A DNA stretch of 64,000 nt, taken from the NCBI RefSeq assembly GCF_019645815.1, contig NZ_CP080997.1, positions 1,492,880-1,556,879 on the forward strand, in the 5' to 3' direction. The notes below the pieces were generated by a model that was given only the letters and a program-made list of their open reading frames with translations, was not told the origin of the DNA and did no database searches. Both the position numbers and the translations under genes were made by a program. The DNA is from Mycolicibacter heraklionensis (GTDB lineage: Bacteria > Actinomycetota > Actinomycetes > Mycobacteriales > Mycobacteriaceae). Of this stretch, positions 8,489 to 17,614 are shown one piece after another; position 1 is the stretch's first letter, and each line of letters opens with the position of its first letter.

Positions 8489-9213
8489 ACGATCACCAGC
8501 TGGCCGCGCACCTGGCCGCCGAGGCGGGCCGGCTGCTGCTGCGTGTCCGCGAGGAACTGGCCGACGCGACAGAGGCGGAACGGAAGGCGGCCGGCGACCA
8601 GCGTTCGCACGACTTCCTGATGGCCGCACTGGCCAGTGAGCGGCCCGACGACGCGGTGCTGTCCGAGGAGGGCGCCGACAACCCGGTCCGCCTGGCCGCC
8701 GAGCGGGTGTGGATCGTCGACCCGCTGGACGGCACCCGGGAGTTCAGCGAACTCGGCCGCGACGACTGGGCCGTGCACGTGGCGCTGTGGCAAGCCGGCG
8801 AGTTGTCCGCCGGGGCGGTGGCGCTGCCCGCGCGGGACAGCACGCTGGCCACCCCGACGGTTCCCGCCCCGCCCGCATACCAGGGGGCGCCCCGTATCGC
8901 GGTGTCACGCAGCCGTCCGCCCGCGATCGCCGAAGCGGTTCGCGAGCGACTGGACGGCGTGCTGGTGCCGATGGGCTCGGCCGGAGTGAAGGTGGCCTCC
9001 GTCGTGGCGGGCACCACCGACGTCTACGTGCACGCCGGCGGGCAGTACGAGTGGGACTCGGCGGCCCCGGTGGCGGTGGCCCGGGCCGCAGGCCTGCACA
9101 CCTCGCGCATCGACGGTTCACCGCTGGTCTACAACCGGGCGGACCCATTGCTGCCCGACCTGGTGGTGTGCCGCCCCGAATACGCGCAAGAGGTGCTCGC
9201 AGCGATCAGCTGA
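8485..9213 (+). CDS. cysQ: 3'(2'),5'-bisphosphate nucleotidase (PAP/PAPS phosphatase)
   Basis: Hydrolyses PAP or PAPS and so limits or recycles the product of CysNC. It is an inositol-monophosphatase-fold protein of 242 residues. Metal-binding motifs are visible as [22 protein letters not shown] and [11 protein letters not shown]. The GTG start at 8485 overlaps the cysNC stop. In M. tuberculosis I recall cysQ (Rv2131c) elsewhere in the genome, so its place directly in the cys operon is a difference that fits the function. I cannot tell whether a second cysQ exists outside the window. Confidence 0.88.
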   Translation: MNDHQLAAHLAAEAGRLLLRVREELADATEAERKAAGDQRSHDFLMAALASERPDDAVLSEEGADNPVRLAAERVWIVDPLDGTREFSELGRDDWAVHVALWQAGELSAGAVALPARDSTLATPTVPAPPAYQGAPRIAVSRSRPPAIAEAVRERLDGVLVPMGSAGVKVASVVAGTTDVYVHAGGQYEWDSAAPVAVARAAGLHTSRIDGSPLVYNRADPLLPDLVVCRPEYAQEVLAAIS

Positions 9214-9238
9214 CCCGCCAGATGGAAGAATGCTCGCA

Positions 9239-9712
9239 ATGCGCATGTCGGCCAAGGCGGAGTACGCGGTGCGAGCGATGGTCCACCTGGCCACCGCCGA
9301 GCCCGGCGCCTTGGTCAAGACCGACGAAATAGCGGCCGCGCAGGGCATTCCGGCGCAGTTCCTCGTCGACATCCTGTCCGATCTGCGCACCGACCGACTG
9401 GTGCGCAGCCAGCGCGGCCGCGACGGCGGCTACGAGCTGGCCAGGGCGGCCACCGCGATCAGCGTCGCCGACGTGTTGCGTTGCATCGACGGCCCGCTGG
9501 CCAGTGTGCGGGACATCGGCATGGGCGATCTGCCCTACGCCGGCCCGACGGCCGCGTTGACCGACGTGTGGCGGGCATTGCGGGCCAGCATGCGCTCGGT
9601 GCTCGAGCAGACCAGCCTGGCCGACGTGGCGTCGGGCGATCTGCCGGCGCACGTCGCCGAACTGGCCACCGACTACCGCACCCAGGAACGCCAGCGCGGT
9701 CACGGCAGCTGA
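9239..9712 (+). CDS. Rrf2-family transcriptional regulator (Rv1287-like)
   Basis: A winged-helix DNA-binding protein of 157 residues that resembles Rv1287 from M. tuberculosis. It shows [16 protein letters not shown], the recognition region [20 protein letters not shown] and the Rrf2 motif [12 protein letters not shown]. Only one Cys is present (in VLRCIDG). The three-Cys cluster ligand set of IscR/NsrR is therefore absent, and Fe-S sensing is unlikely. Its position behind cysD-cysNC-cysQ suggests a CymR-like role in sulfur gene control, which is inference. ATG 9239 was preferred to 9230 because GGAAG at 9224-9228 has better spacing. ATG 9245 is also possible. Confidence 0.88.
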   Translation: MRMSAKAEYAVRAMVHLATAEPGALVKTDEIAAAQGIPAQFLVDILSDLRTDRLVRSQRGRDGGYELARAATAISVADVLRCIDGPLASVRDIGMGDLPYAGPTAALTDVWRALRASMRSVLEQTSLADVASGDLPAHVAELATDYRTQERQRGHGS

Positions 9713-9726
9713 GAACCGCGCCCGAG

Positions 9727-10116
9727 CTACGAACCCGAGCCGTACGGCCGGGTGAGGATCTCCAGGTAGTGGCCGTCGGGATCACGGAAATACACCCCGC
9801 GCCCACCATCGTTGTGGTTGATCTCGCCCGGGCGCTCACCCCGCGGATCTGCCCAGTGCGCCAGCCCGCGCCCGGAGATCTTGGCGTAGATCGCGTCGAA
9901 GTCGGACTCGGAGACCAGAAACGCATAGTGCTGCGGCCGGATCTCCTCGCCGGCGGGAACGTCGGCGTAGTCGAGGCTGGCCTGGTGGTCGAGCGCGACG
10001 ACTTGGAAGTGGCCGAACGGCTGCGGCGCGGGCAGACCGAACAGTTCGGCCAGAAACGCCGCCGAGGCATGCTTGTCGTGTGCGGCCACGATCGTGTGGT
10101 TGAAAGAAATGCTCAT
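9727..10116 (-). CDS. VOC-family (glyoxalase/dioxygenase-like) protein
   Basis: A 129-residue single-domain vicinal-oxygen-chelate protein. The start is MSISFNHTIVAAHDK, with AAGGG just before the ATG at 10116. The beta-alpha-beta-beta-beta pattern ends with the family signature GVYFRDPDGHYLEILTRPYG. His at HTIVAAH and Glu in LEIL are plausible metal ligands. The substrate is unknown. It converges with the Rrf2 gene and is divergent from the luciferase-like gene at 10164, 47 bases away. Confidence 0.8.
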   Translation of the reverse strand: MSISFNHTIVAAHDKHASAAFLAELFGLPAPQPFGHFQVVALDHQASLDYADVPAGEEIRPQHYAFLVSESDFDAIYAKISGRGLAHWADPRGERPGEINHNDGGRGVYFRDPDGHYLEILTRPYGSGS

Positions 10117-10163
10117 CCCTTCAAGTGTCGGCCGCGCACGCCGCCCGTGCCACAATCGCGGTC

Positions 10164-11066
10164 ATGCAGGTGGGAATGACCATGCCGGTGATGGAGTCCG
10201 ACCTGGACGCAACGCTGCTGCGGGACTGGGCGCGCGCCGTCGACGACGGGCCGTTCTCGTCGTTGTGTTGGGGCGAGCGGATCGCCTTCACCAACCCCGA
10301 CAGCCTGACCCTGCTGGGTGCGCTGTCGGCATGGACCGAGCGGGTGCGTCTGGTGACCACGGTGATCGTTCCGCAACTGCACGACCCCGTCATGCTTGCC
10401 AAAGCGCTCGCCACTGCGGACCTGCTCAGCCAGGGCCGACTCACCGTCGGGCTGGGCGTCGGCGGCCGGGTCGAGGACTACCGCGCGGTCGGAGCCGATC
10501 AGGCCACGCAGACCATGGGCGAGATGGCCGCGGCGGTGGCGATCATGCGGCGGGTCTGGGCGGGGGAGAAGCTCACCGAGTCGGTGCTGCCGGTCGGGCC
10601 GGCGCCCACCCAACCCGGCGGGCCGCCGCTGGTGGTCGGGACCATCGGCCCCAAGACCTTGCGCAGCGCGGCGACCTGGGCCGAAGGCCTGGCCGGCATC
10701 ACCATGGACCTCGACGTCGCCAAACAGAACGAGCTGTTCGACGTCGCCCGCGACGCCTGGCGGCAGGCGGGCCGGGCCCAGCCGTATCTGGCGACGTCGT
10801 TCTGGTTCGCGTTGGGTGACCGCGACGAAGCCCGCGACCAGGTGCGCCGGCACCTGCTGCGCTACATGAACTGGATTCCCGCCGAGTACGTGGAGGCGAT
10901 GGCGCCGACGACGGGCTGGGCCGGCAGTGAGGACGAGTTGGCCGAGGTGCTGCGCCAGTTTGCGGCGGTGGGCACCGACGAGGTCCATCTGATCCCGACC
11001 AGCTCCGACCTGGGCCAATTGCGCAGCGTGTCCGACGTGGTCGCCGAGGTCAACCGGGCCGGCTGA
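10164..11066 (+). CDS. LLM-class (F420-dependent type) oxidoreductase
   Basis: A 300-residue TIM-barrel protein of the luciferase-like monooxygenase family, which in mycobacteria commonly uses F420. Visible features are LLGALSAWTERVRLVTTVIV, DLLSQGRLTVGLGVGGR (the typical D-x-S-x-GR turn) and GGPPLVVGTIGPKTLR. ATG 10164 was chosen over the upstream in-frame ATG at 10125, which would overlap the divergent VOC gene's start region. The substrate cannot be read from sequence. An unrelated second member of the class is at 16622-17539. Confidence 0.82.
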   Translation: MQVGMTMPVMESDLDATLLRDWARAVDDGPFSSLCWGERIAFTNPDSLTLLGALSAWTERVRLVTTVIVPQLHDPVMLAKALATADLLSQGRLTVGLGVGGRVEDYRAVGADQATQTMGEMAAAVAIMRRVWAGEKLTESVLPVGPAPTQPGGPPLVVGTIGPKTLRSAATWAEGLAGITMDLDVAKQNELFDVARDAWRQAGRAQPYLATSFWFALGDRDEARDQVRRHLLRYMNWIPAEYVEAMAPTTGWAGSEDELAEVLRQFAAVGTDEVHLIPTSSDLGQLRSVSDVVAEVNRAG

Positions 11067-11197
11067 GCGGGCAATCCGCGGGTTGCGACACCGTCACGGA
11101 AGCGTCTCTATCGTTCTCCGGAGGTCACAGAAGTCCCAGAAATCACTATCGTCACAGTGGTGTGAGGCCCGGGAGCGGGTCCGGGGAAAGGTGTGAC

Positions 11198-12637
11198 ATG
11201 TCGGCGACGCGTCGAATCGTCTCGGCGGCAATGGTGCCGGCCGTCGTACTTGGGCTGGTTGCCGCCACCGAGTTCGCGCCGCCGGCGACGGCGGCGACCT
11301 GCAACGCCCCCGAAGCCAACATCGACCCGCCGCCGGGCTCACCGACCACCGGAGCCGGGCAGCTGCCGACCGGGCGTCGGCCCCGTGGCACCAATGATCA
11401 AGCGCCGCTGCCCAAACTGGGACCGCTGATCGCTGCGCTGATCAACCCCAACGGCACCATCAAGCAGCAGGCCGCGGTAGTGCCGCCGGCCCCGTATCCC
11501 GGTGGCCAAGCCGTGCCGAACGTCGCCCAACCGGTCCAGCCCGTTCCGAATGCCGGTGCAGATCAGGGAATCTCGACCGAAGACGCCGCAGGAGCCATCG
11601 CCGGAGCCCAGACCTCGCTGGTGGAGTGGGTGACCGGGCCCAACAGCCCCAACCAAACCCTGCAACGCTTCGGCATCTCCGGTACCGACCTCGGAATCCC
11701 ATGGGACAACGGAGATCCCGCCAACCGTCAGATACTCATGGCGTTCGGCGACACCTTCGGCTACTGCCGCATCCAGGGCAAACAGTGGCGGCACAACGTG
11801 CTGCTGCGCAGCCAGGACAACAACCTGGCCGACGGCATCACCGTGAGTCCCGGAGCGGTCGGCAACAAGTACTCGGGTTCGCCGCTGCGGCAAGCGAATT
11901 TCTCCAAGCAGATCCTGCCCGCCGTGCAACTGGCGCCAGCCCAGGAGAGCATGATCCCCACCGCCGCCATCGGGATCGCCGGCAACCAGTACATGAACTT
12001 CATGTCGGTCAAGCAGTGGGGCCGTGACGGCGAATGGTCCACCAACTACTCGGCGATCGCGGTCTCCAACGACAACGGGGAAACCTGGGGCGTCTATCCG
12101 GGGACAGTGCGTTCGACGTCGCAGGAGAACGTGCCCCGGGCGCGCTTCGTCCCCGGTAACGAGAAGTTCCAGCAGGGTGCGTTCCTGCGGGGTAACGACG
12201 GCTACCTGTACTCCTATGGAACCCCCGCGGGTCGCGCCGGTTCGGCGTACCTGTCGCGGGTGCCCGAGCGCACCATTCCCGACCTCACGACCTACCAGTA
12301 CTGGAATGGGGACAGCGGATCTTGGGTGCCGAGCAACCCGGCGGCGGCCACGCCGGTGATCCCCGGCCCGGTCGGTGAGATGTCGGTGCAGTACAACACC
12401 TACCTGCGGCAGTATCTGGCGCTCTACGGCAACGGCGGCAATGACGTGGTGGCCCGCACCGCTCCCACTCCGCAGGGGCCGTGGAGCGCCGAACAGACGC
12501 TGATCCCCACCGGCCAGATTCCCGGCGGCATCTACGCGCCCTACGTGCACCCCTGGTCGACGGGCAAGGACGTGTACTTCACGCTGTCGCTGTGGAACGC
12601 CTACGACGTGATGCTGATGCACACGGTGTTGGGATAG
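11198..12637 (+). CDS. Secreted DUF4185 protein (possible D-arabinan-active hydrolase)
   Basis: A 479-residue exported protein. A Sec signal peptide MSATRRIVSAAMVPAVVLGL ends near AATEFAPPATAA. A proline-rich linker to about residue 130 leads into the DUF4185 beta-propeller-like domain. Visible motifs are LGIPWDNG, ILMAFGDTFGYCR, WRHNVLLRS and YNTYLRQYLALYGNG. To my knowledge some DUF4185 proteins have been assigned to glycoside hydrolase family GH183 as endo-D-arabinanases, which would fit arabinogalactan or lipoarabinomannan turnover. That function here is inference. The start ATG follows GGGGAAAGG. It converges with the GMC operon, leaving 13 bases between stops. Confidence 0.82.
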   Translation: MSATRRIVSAAMVPAVVLGLVAATEFAPPATAATCNAPEANIDPPPGSPTTGAGQLPTGRRPRGTNDQAPLPKLGPLIAALINPNGTIKQQAAVVPPAPYPGGQAVPNVAQPVQPVPNAGADQGISTEDAAGAIAGAQTSLVEWVTGPNSPNQTLQRFGISGTDLGIPWDNGDPANRQILMAFGDTFGYCRIQGKQWRHNVLLRSQDNNLADGITVSPGAVGNKYSGSPLRQANFSKQILPAVQLAPAQESMIPTAAIGIAGNQYMNFMSVKQWGRDGEWSTNYSAIAVSNDNGETWGVYPGTVRSTSQENVPRARFVPGNEKFQQGAFLRGNDGYLYSYGTPAGRAGSAYLSRVPERTIPDLTTYQYWNGDSGSWVPSNPAAATPVIPGPVGEMSVQYNTYLRQYLALYGNGGNDVVARTAPTPQGPWSAEQTLIPTGQIPGGIYAPYVHPWSTGKDVYFTLSLWNAYDVMLMHTVLG

Positions 12638-12650
12638 CCGCTCTCGCAGC

Positions 12651-14519
12651 TCAATTCCGTGACGCCACGACTTGCTCGGCTACCGCCAACGCCAACGCCA
12701 TGATGGAAACCTGCGGGTTGACCTCGGGGCAGCTGGGCAAGATGGAGGCATCGGCGACCCAAACGCCATCGACACCGCGTAATCGTCCGTGCTCATCGAC
12801 CGGGCAGAGTTGCTCATCGCTTCCGGCGGCAGCGGTACCGGTGGGGTGGAAAGCGGCCAGATGGAGGCGTCTGGGATCGGACCTGCGCAGGACCTCACTC
12901 AACTCGTCCATCGAGGACACCGTGGGCGCCGAGGGAAGGCCGGTCAGGACCTCTCGGGCTCCGGCGGCAAACAGCACGCGCCCCATCGCCTCGATCGCGA
13001 TCACCAGCTTGCCCAGATCCCGATCGGTGATGGTGTAGCGCAGCAGGGTCGGTCCCCGTGCCGACCGGACGACCCGCCCGACGCCCTCATCGGCAACCAT
13101 GGCGCCCACCGACGCGACATGGTGTGCGCGGTCGAGCCAGCCCAGGAGATCACGGCCATAACCGGGAAATACCATCGAACCCATTCCGGGTGGGGTCGCG
13201 GTTGCCTCGATCAATACGCCTTGCGAATGGTGCAGTTCCTCGACGGCAGCGCTTTGCAGCACCCCGTGCCAGGCGTACACCTCCTCGTCGAAACGGCCGG
13301 CCAGTGGGACCGACGGATGCAGGGCGAGGTTGCGGCCGAGTCGGGGATGTCTGCCTAGGCGACTGCGCCACAGCAGCTTAGGTGTTTCTGTGGCGCCGCT
13401 TGCGACCACCACCGTCGGCGCGATCACGTCGAAGGTGGAGCCGTCGGGCCGCAGCGCCCGCACCCCGCGGGTACGGCCACGAGCATGCAGCACCCAGGTC
13501 ACGCGCGCGTGCGAAATGATGTGGGCGCCGGCGTCGCACGCCTGCGGCAGCGCGTTGAGATGGACCCCGAACTTCGCGTTGCGCGGGCAGCCGAGGGCGC
13601 ACTGGCAGCAGCCACCGCATCCAGGTGCGTTGCGGGTGATGGGCCCCGCGCGCCAGCCGAGTGCCCGCGCGCCTTCAAGCAGCAGAGAACCATTGCGGCC
13701 CATGATGTCCGAGGGAACCGGACCGATCTGCAGCGTGGCTTCAACGTCGTCAAGCAGCCGCGTCAGCAGATCCGGGTCGGCAAGAGCCAGCCCGTAATGA
13801 TCCCGCCATCGCTTTTGCACTGCCTCCGGTGGGCGATAACAGGTGCCCGAATTCACCACGGTGGTGCCGCCGACCGCACGTCCGATGGGCAGCACAACCG
13901 GCGGGCGACCGAGCGCAATCGTTGCGCCCCCGCCGCGGTAGAGGCCGGCGTAGCGGTCCATCGGGTGTGTGCTGCGGAATTCGTCGGCGGTCCAGCGCCG
14001 GCCCTCCTCCAGCACCACCGTGTCCAAGCCCGCGCGAGCCAACGTGCGCGCCACCATCGCTCCGCCGGCGCCCGATCCGACGACTACGGCGTCGGCCCGT
14101 ACCACCGCGGCGGCTTCGGTGGAGGTGCTGATGGAAAGCGTTGCGTCGGGACGCACCACGGCGGCCTGCTGCGCCTGCGCGAGCAATTCGTCGGCGTAAC
14201 TGTCGGCGCCATTGGCCAGCAACACAACCGCTTTGAGACCGTCCACCGCCGTCTCTGTGGTTGCGCCCAGACCGGCGATGCGGCGCAGTACTTTGGCCCG
14301 GGCCTCCGCCGGGAGGTGGCGTGAGGTGTGTCCGGTACCGAGGTAGCTTGCTGCCGCCACCGACAGCAGTCCGGCGCGCACCGCCACCCGGGTTGAGGCC
14401 GGCAGTTGACGGACATACCGGTCGATCCGTGTCACCAGGACAGCGGGCGGGGGACCGCCGTATTCCTCCGGCAACAGGGCAGAGCCGAACGACGCGGCAG
14501 CGTGGTCAGCGAGTTTCAC
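12651..14519 (-). CDS. GMC-family FAD-dependent oxidoreductase (Rv0492c-like)
   Basis: A 622-residue flavoprotein. It has an N-terminal helical segment to about residue 135, then the Rossmann FAD site VVVGSGAGGAMVARTLARAG at about 143-163. The Cys-rich stretch CGGCCQCALGCPRNAKFG near residue 300 is typical of this bacterial GMC subgroup. The GMC C-terminal part has FHPTGTAAAG and NPQVSIMALALAVAEQVV with the active-site His and Asn. The start is GTG 14519, overlapping the stop of the small gene upstream (GTGA). Its order with two small neighbours and a divergent GntR gene matches Rv0492c-Rv0494 in M. tuberculosis. The substrate is unknown. Confidence 0.88.
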   Translation of the reverse strand: MKLADHAAASFGSALLPEEYGGPPPAVLVTRIDRYVRQLPASTRVAVRAGLLSVAAASYLGTGHTSRHLPAEARAKVLRRIAGLGATTETAVDGLKAVVLLANGADSYADELLAQAQQAAVVRPDATLSISTSTEAAAVVRADAVVVGSGAGGAMVARTLARAGLDTVVLEEGRRWTADEFRSTHPMDRYAGLYRGGGATIALGRPPVVLPIGRAVGGTTVVNSGTCYRPPEAVQKRWRDHYGLALADPDLLTRLLDDVEATLQIGPVPSDIMGRNGSLLLEGARALGWRAGPITRNAPGCGGCCQCALGCPRNAKFGVHLNALPQACDAGAHIISHARVTWVLHARGRTRGVRALRPDGSTFDVIAPTVVVASGATETPKLLWRSRLGRHPRLGRNLALHPSVPLAGRFDEEVYAWHGVLQSAAVEELHHSQGVLIEATATPPGMGSMVFPGYGRDLLGWLDRAHHVASVGAMVADEGVGRVVRSARGPTLLRYTITDRDLGKLVIAIEAMGRVLFAAGAREVLTGLPSAPTVSSMDELSEVLRRSDPRRLHLAAFHPTGTAAAGSDEQLCPVDEHGRLRGVDGVWVADASILPSCPEVNPQVSIMALALAVAEQVVASRN

Positions 14520-14872
14520 GAGACGGGGGTCAGCGCGCGAGGGGAGCGGCGTCGACCGAGACGCCGGCCCAGTTTGAGGAACAGCGGATAGGTCGCGAAG
14601 AGCGCCGCCGCGATCGCGTGCTCGCGCCACCCGGACGACTCGGTGCGAAGCCGAAGAATCCCGCTGTTCCACATGAAATCTCGGCCGTCTCGGGCGCGGA
14701 AGGGCCGCCACATGACGCCGAGTCCGGGCACATTGTGGTAGAGCCCGAAAGACGCCCCGAAGAAGGTGCCCAGCACAGCGGCCTCGGCGAAATCGCGCCG
14801 CTCTTCGTCGAGTTCGCGCTCGATCAAGATGCCGGCGGCGACCAACATCGGCGGATCCAGCAGGAAGCTCAT
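14516..14872 (-). CDS. Small conserved protein of the GMC operon (Rv0492A-like)
   Basis: A 118-residue protein starting [20 protein letters not shown], overlapping the preceding gene's stop (ATGA) and the GMC gene's start (GTGA). It has a short hydrophobic stretch at residues 8-17 and a second one at about 30-45 (AVLGTFFGASFGLYH), and an Arg-rich C-terminus (LGRRLGRRRSPRA). This suggests a membrane-associated accessory protein. No catalytic motif is seen. Small size and strict coupling suggest it works with the oxidoreductase. Confidence 0.75.
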   Translation of the reverse strand: MSFLLDPPMLVAAGILIERELDEERRDFAEAAVLGTFFGASFGLYHNVPGLGVMWRPFRARDGRDFMWNSGILRLRTESSGWREHAIAAALFATYPLFLKLGRRLGRRRSPRALTPVS

Positions 14873-15855
14873 CCGTGCATCCTTTCGTTGACGGTCGGCG
14901 CCGCGTCTCCTCGAACGCCGATCTCGGCATGGCCGGTGCCCGGCAGTGACCAACTGCGATCGACGGTGCGGACGCCGCGCCGACGGTGGCTGATCTCGAT
15001 CTGGATGTCGGCCTGCTCGGTGTTGGTGCACACCACGGTGGCGCCGTCGGGGTCCTGATAACGCAGACTGACGCATCGGTCGGCCGGCTGGTCAACACGA
15101 ATTCGTATCGTGCGCTTGCCGATTCGTCCCTCCAGCTGCCAACGTGGAAGATCGAGCACGGTGCGTACCCGCACGGCCGGCAGGGTGCTGCCCGGCCAGT
15201 CCCGGCGATCGGTGCGCAACCGGATGAACGCCACGGGCCGCAGCGCGCGCAGGCCCGGTCGCCGCGACACCGCGGTGACGACTTCGAGTGCGTCCTGCCC
15301 GCCGAGATCGGCATGGATCCAGCCCCACCGCTCCGCGTTGCCGTGACCGTAGATGTGCGACACCGCGCCGCGCCATCCATTGATCTGGTGGGGAGTTCCG
15401 TTCACCGACAGCGTTCCCCGAAATTCTGCGGTCGGCGCCAGTACCACCTGAGCGCCGGGCAGTAGCTCGCGCTCCCAGACGAACCGTGGGAAGGTCCACA
15501 GTGGCGATCCGGAATCTGTCCAGCGCAGGTCCCAGTCCATCGCACCGGCGCACCCGACAAGGGACCCGGGAGCGACTCGGCCGCCCGCGCCGCGGTACCA
15601 GCTGCCGTCGTCGTGACTGGGCCCGATGGGCTCGGGGCCGAACCGCTGAGTGTGTGGTTCGGCCCCGGCTGGGAACCACGTGATCCACCCGTGGCCGAAT
15701 GGCGGGCCGCCGTCGGCGGGTGCCACCACCTCGTGGTGGATCCATAGGCCGGCGTGGCTCACCGGATCGGACAGGGTCGCGTACCACACCTCGAGGCGAC
15801 CAGGCTGTCCGCGCCATCGGGCGGCGGCTGCCGATTCCAGTTCGTGGGGCGTCAT
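14869..15855 (-). CDS. Conserved protein, lipocalin/hydroxyneurosporene-synthase-like (Rv0493c-like)
   Basis: First gene of the three-gene minus-strand operon, 328 residues from ATG 15855. It is rich in beta strands and aromatic residues ([42 protein letters not shown]), as in AttH/CrtC-type two-domain lipocalin folds that act on hydrophobic ligands. It has no signal peptide. The length equals my memory of Rv0493c (329). A role in binding or modifying a lipid-like substrate together with the GMC enzyme is inference. Its start codon is 13 bases from the palindrome at 15868-15882, so the divergent GntR regulator may control it. Confidence 0.72.
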   Translation of the reverse strand: MTPHELESAAAARWRGQPGRLEVWYATLSDPVSHAGLWIHHEVVAPADGGPPFGHGWITWFPAGAEPHTQRFGPEPIGPSHDDGSWYRGAGGRVAPGSLVGCAGAMDWDLRWTDSGSPLWTFPRFVWERELLPGAQVVLAPTAEFRGTLSVNGTPHQINGWRGAVSHIYGHGNAERWGWIHADLGGQDALEVVTAVSRRPGLRALRPVAFIRLRTDRRDWPGSTLPAVRVRTVLDLPRWQLEGRIGKRTIRIRVDQPADRCVSLRYQDPDGATVVCTNTEQADIQIEISHRRRGVRTVDRSWSLPGTGHAEIGVRGDAAPTVNERMHG

Positions 15856-15867
15856 CTTGCGTACTAT

Positions 15868-15882
15868 ATTGGTTGAGCCAAT
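15868..15882. promoter_or_regulatory. Palindromic operator between the divergent GMC operon and GntR gene
   Basis: The 15 bases ATTGGTTGAGCCAAT form a perfect 5-base inverted repeat (ATTGG/CCAAT) around a 5-base centre, the usual size and shape of a GntR/FadR-family site. It overlaps the first two bases of the regulator's ATG and is 13 bases from the start of the 14869-15855 gene. Binding would repress both directions. TACTATATT just to the left may include a -10 element. Confidence 0.6.
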
Positions 15883-16603
15883 GGACCAGTCAAGCCCAAT
15901 TCCGCAACCGCAGCGTCAGCGCCTCGATGAGCAGATCGCGACGTCGATCATCGAGGCGATCGTCGACGGTGCTTTTCCGCCGGGTTCGGTACTACCGCCC
16001 GAACGTGACCTGGCCGAACAACTCGGCGTGAACCGGACGTCGCTGCGTCAGGCGCTGGCCCGGCTGCAGCACATGGGGCTGATCGAAGCCCGCCAGGGCA
16101 GCGGCAACCTGGTGCGCGAGCCCGCGGCCCTGACAGATCCGGCAATCGTCGAGGTGCTGCTGCGCAAACTGGGGCCCGATTTCCTCGCCGAGCTGCTTGA
16201 AATTCGGGAGGCGCTCGGCCTGCTGATCGGCGACCTGGCCGTCAGCCGCGGTACGCCCGAGGATCTCGCTGCCCTGCACCCGACGCTGGAGTTTGTGCGG
16301 GCAGCAGATACCCCTGAAGCGCTGCAGGCAGCAGAGCTCGCCTTCTTCGCGGTGCTCATCCATGCGACACACAATCGCGCCCTGGCCTTGATGTTCGGTT
16401 GGGTTCAGCAAGGTTTCGGCGGGCGCTCGCATGAGCTCACCGCGGCGTTCGACGACCCCACGGCCGTACGGTCCGCTCTGGCGGCGATCGCTGAGGCCGC
16501 CGCATCCCGAGATGCGGCAGAGACCGCCGTCGCGATGCGGGCGCATCTGCAGGCCAGCGGCCACCGCATGCTGGCGGCCGCACGTCAGAGCGGTGCTGGC
16601 TGA
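15881..16603 (+). CDS. GntR/FadR-family transcriptional regulator (Rv0494-like)
   Basis: A 240-residue regulator. The N-terminal winged helix shows [40 protein letters not shown] and [17 protein letters not shown]. The C-terminal part is an all-helical FCD/FadR-type effector domain. It resembles Rv0494, which I recall as an autoregulated FadR-like protein that responds to acyl-CoA. The effector here is inference. ATG 15881 gives the family length; there is no ribosome-binding site and the start lies inside the palindrome, so translation may be leaderless or begin slightly upstream. Confidence 0.88.
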   Translation: MDQSSPIPQPQRQRLDEQIATSIIEAIVDGAFPPGSVLPPERDLAEQLGVNRTSLRQALARLQHMGLIEARQGSGNLVREPAALTDPAIVEVLLRKLGPDFLAELLEIREALGLLIGDLAVSRGTPEDLAALHPTLEFVRAADTPEALQAAELAFFAVLIHATHNRALALMFGWVQQGFGGRSHELTAAFDDPTAVRSALAAIAEAAASRDAAETAVAMRAHLQASGHRMLAAARQSGAG

Positions 16604-16621
16604 CCGGGCCGCGAGCCGGTA

Positions 16622-17539
16622 TCAGTCGTCGAGCACCGCGCGCAACGCCGCACCCACCTCGGTGATCACGCCGGGGGTGTTGCCGGGGATGTTGATGGTC
16701 ACCCCGCCGACGCCGGCGTCGAGCACCTTGGACTTGACCTGCTCGGCGATCGCTTCGGGGCTGCCGGCCACCGCCCGCTGAGCAATCTGGGCGGGAATCT
16801 GATCGGCGGTGAGGTTCTCGCCGGCCAGCGCCGTGAGCAGCATGGTGGTTTCCAGGGTCGCCGGGTCGCGGCCGACCTCGTCGCAGCTGCGCCGGATCGC
16901 GTCCACCTTCGCCGGCAGTTGGTCGAAGCCGGTGATGAGGTTGAGGTGGTCGAAGTGGCGGGCCGCCAGCGGGATCGTCTTCTTCTCGCCGCTGCCGCCG
17001 ATCAGCAGCGGAATATGGTCGCGGAAGCGGGGTTCGGCCATGGCCTCCCGGGTGCGATACCAGTCGCCGGAGAAAGTGGGCCGCTCACCCTTGACCATCG
17101 GCAGGATGATCTGCAGCGCCTCATAGAGCCGGTTGAACCGGTCGGTGAAAGTGCCGAACTCGAAACCCAACTGGTCGTGTTCGAGCTCGAACCACCCGGT
17201 GCCGATACCCAGGATCGCGCGGCCGGCGCTGACCACATCGAGGGTGGTGATGATCTTGGCCAGCAGGGCCGGGTTGCGGTAGGTGTTGCCGGTGACCAGC
17301 GCGCCCAGCTGGACCCGGTCGGTCGCGGTCGCCAGCGCACCCAGGGTCGTATACGCCTCGAGCATCGGCTGGTCGGGGGAGCCCAACATGGGCAGTTGGT
17401 AGAAGTGGTCCATCACGAACACGGCGTCGAATCCGCCGGCCTCGGCCTCGCGGGCCTGCTCGATGACCGTGGGAAACAACTTCGAAATGCCGGTGCCGTA
17501 AGAGAAGTCGGGGATCTGGAAGCCAAGGCGAATCGTCAC
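16622..17539 (-). CDS. LLM-class F420-dependent oxidoreductase
   Basis: A 305-residue luciferase-like barrel protein. It starts MTIRLGFQIPDFSYG and carries typical family segments: VFVMDHFYQLP, TTLGALATATDRVQLGALVTGNTYRNPALLAK, and GRAILGIGTGWFELEHDQLGFEFGT split across the barrel, then IPLLIGGSGEKKTIPLAARH. Proteins with the G-x-G-W-x-x-x-E-x segment are common F420-dependent enzymes in mycobacteria. Its substrate is unknown. It converges with the GntR gene. Confidence 0.86.
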   Translation of the reverse strand: MTIRLGFQIPDFSYGTGISKLFPTVIEQAREAEAGGFDAVFVMDHFYQLPMLGSPDQPMLEAYTTLGALATATDRVQLGALVTGNTYRNPALLAKIITTLDVVSAGRAILGIGTGWFELEHDQLGFEFGTFTDRFNRLYEALQIILPMVKGERPTFSGDWYRTREAMAEPRFRDHIPLLIGGSGEKKTIPLAARHFDHLNLITGFDQLPAKVDAIRRSCDEVGRDPATLETTMLLTALAGENLTADQIPAQIAQRAVAGSPEAIAEQVKSKVLDAGVGGVTINIPGNTPGVITEVGAALRAVLDD

Positions 17540-17614
17540 GTCATCGACCCTAGGGGCATGGGGTAGCTGGCTGGGGAGATTCTGCTGTGCGCGAAGCGAA
17601 ATTTTGCGGAGGGT

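Noticed and set aside
6350..8629. A 759-codon minus-strand open frame opposite cysNC
   Set aside because: The sequence is His/Arg/Gly-rich without domains, typical of high-GC antisense shadows. cysNC on the plus strand is certain.
12651..15380. A 909-codon minus-strand reading over the GMC gene and its neighbours
   Set aside because: The part above 14519 is a shadow of two other genes with overlapping starts and stops. The GTG at 14519 fits both the family and the coupling.
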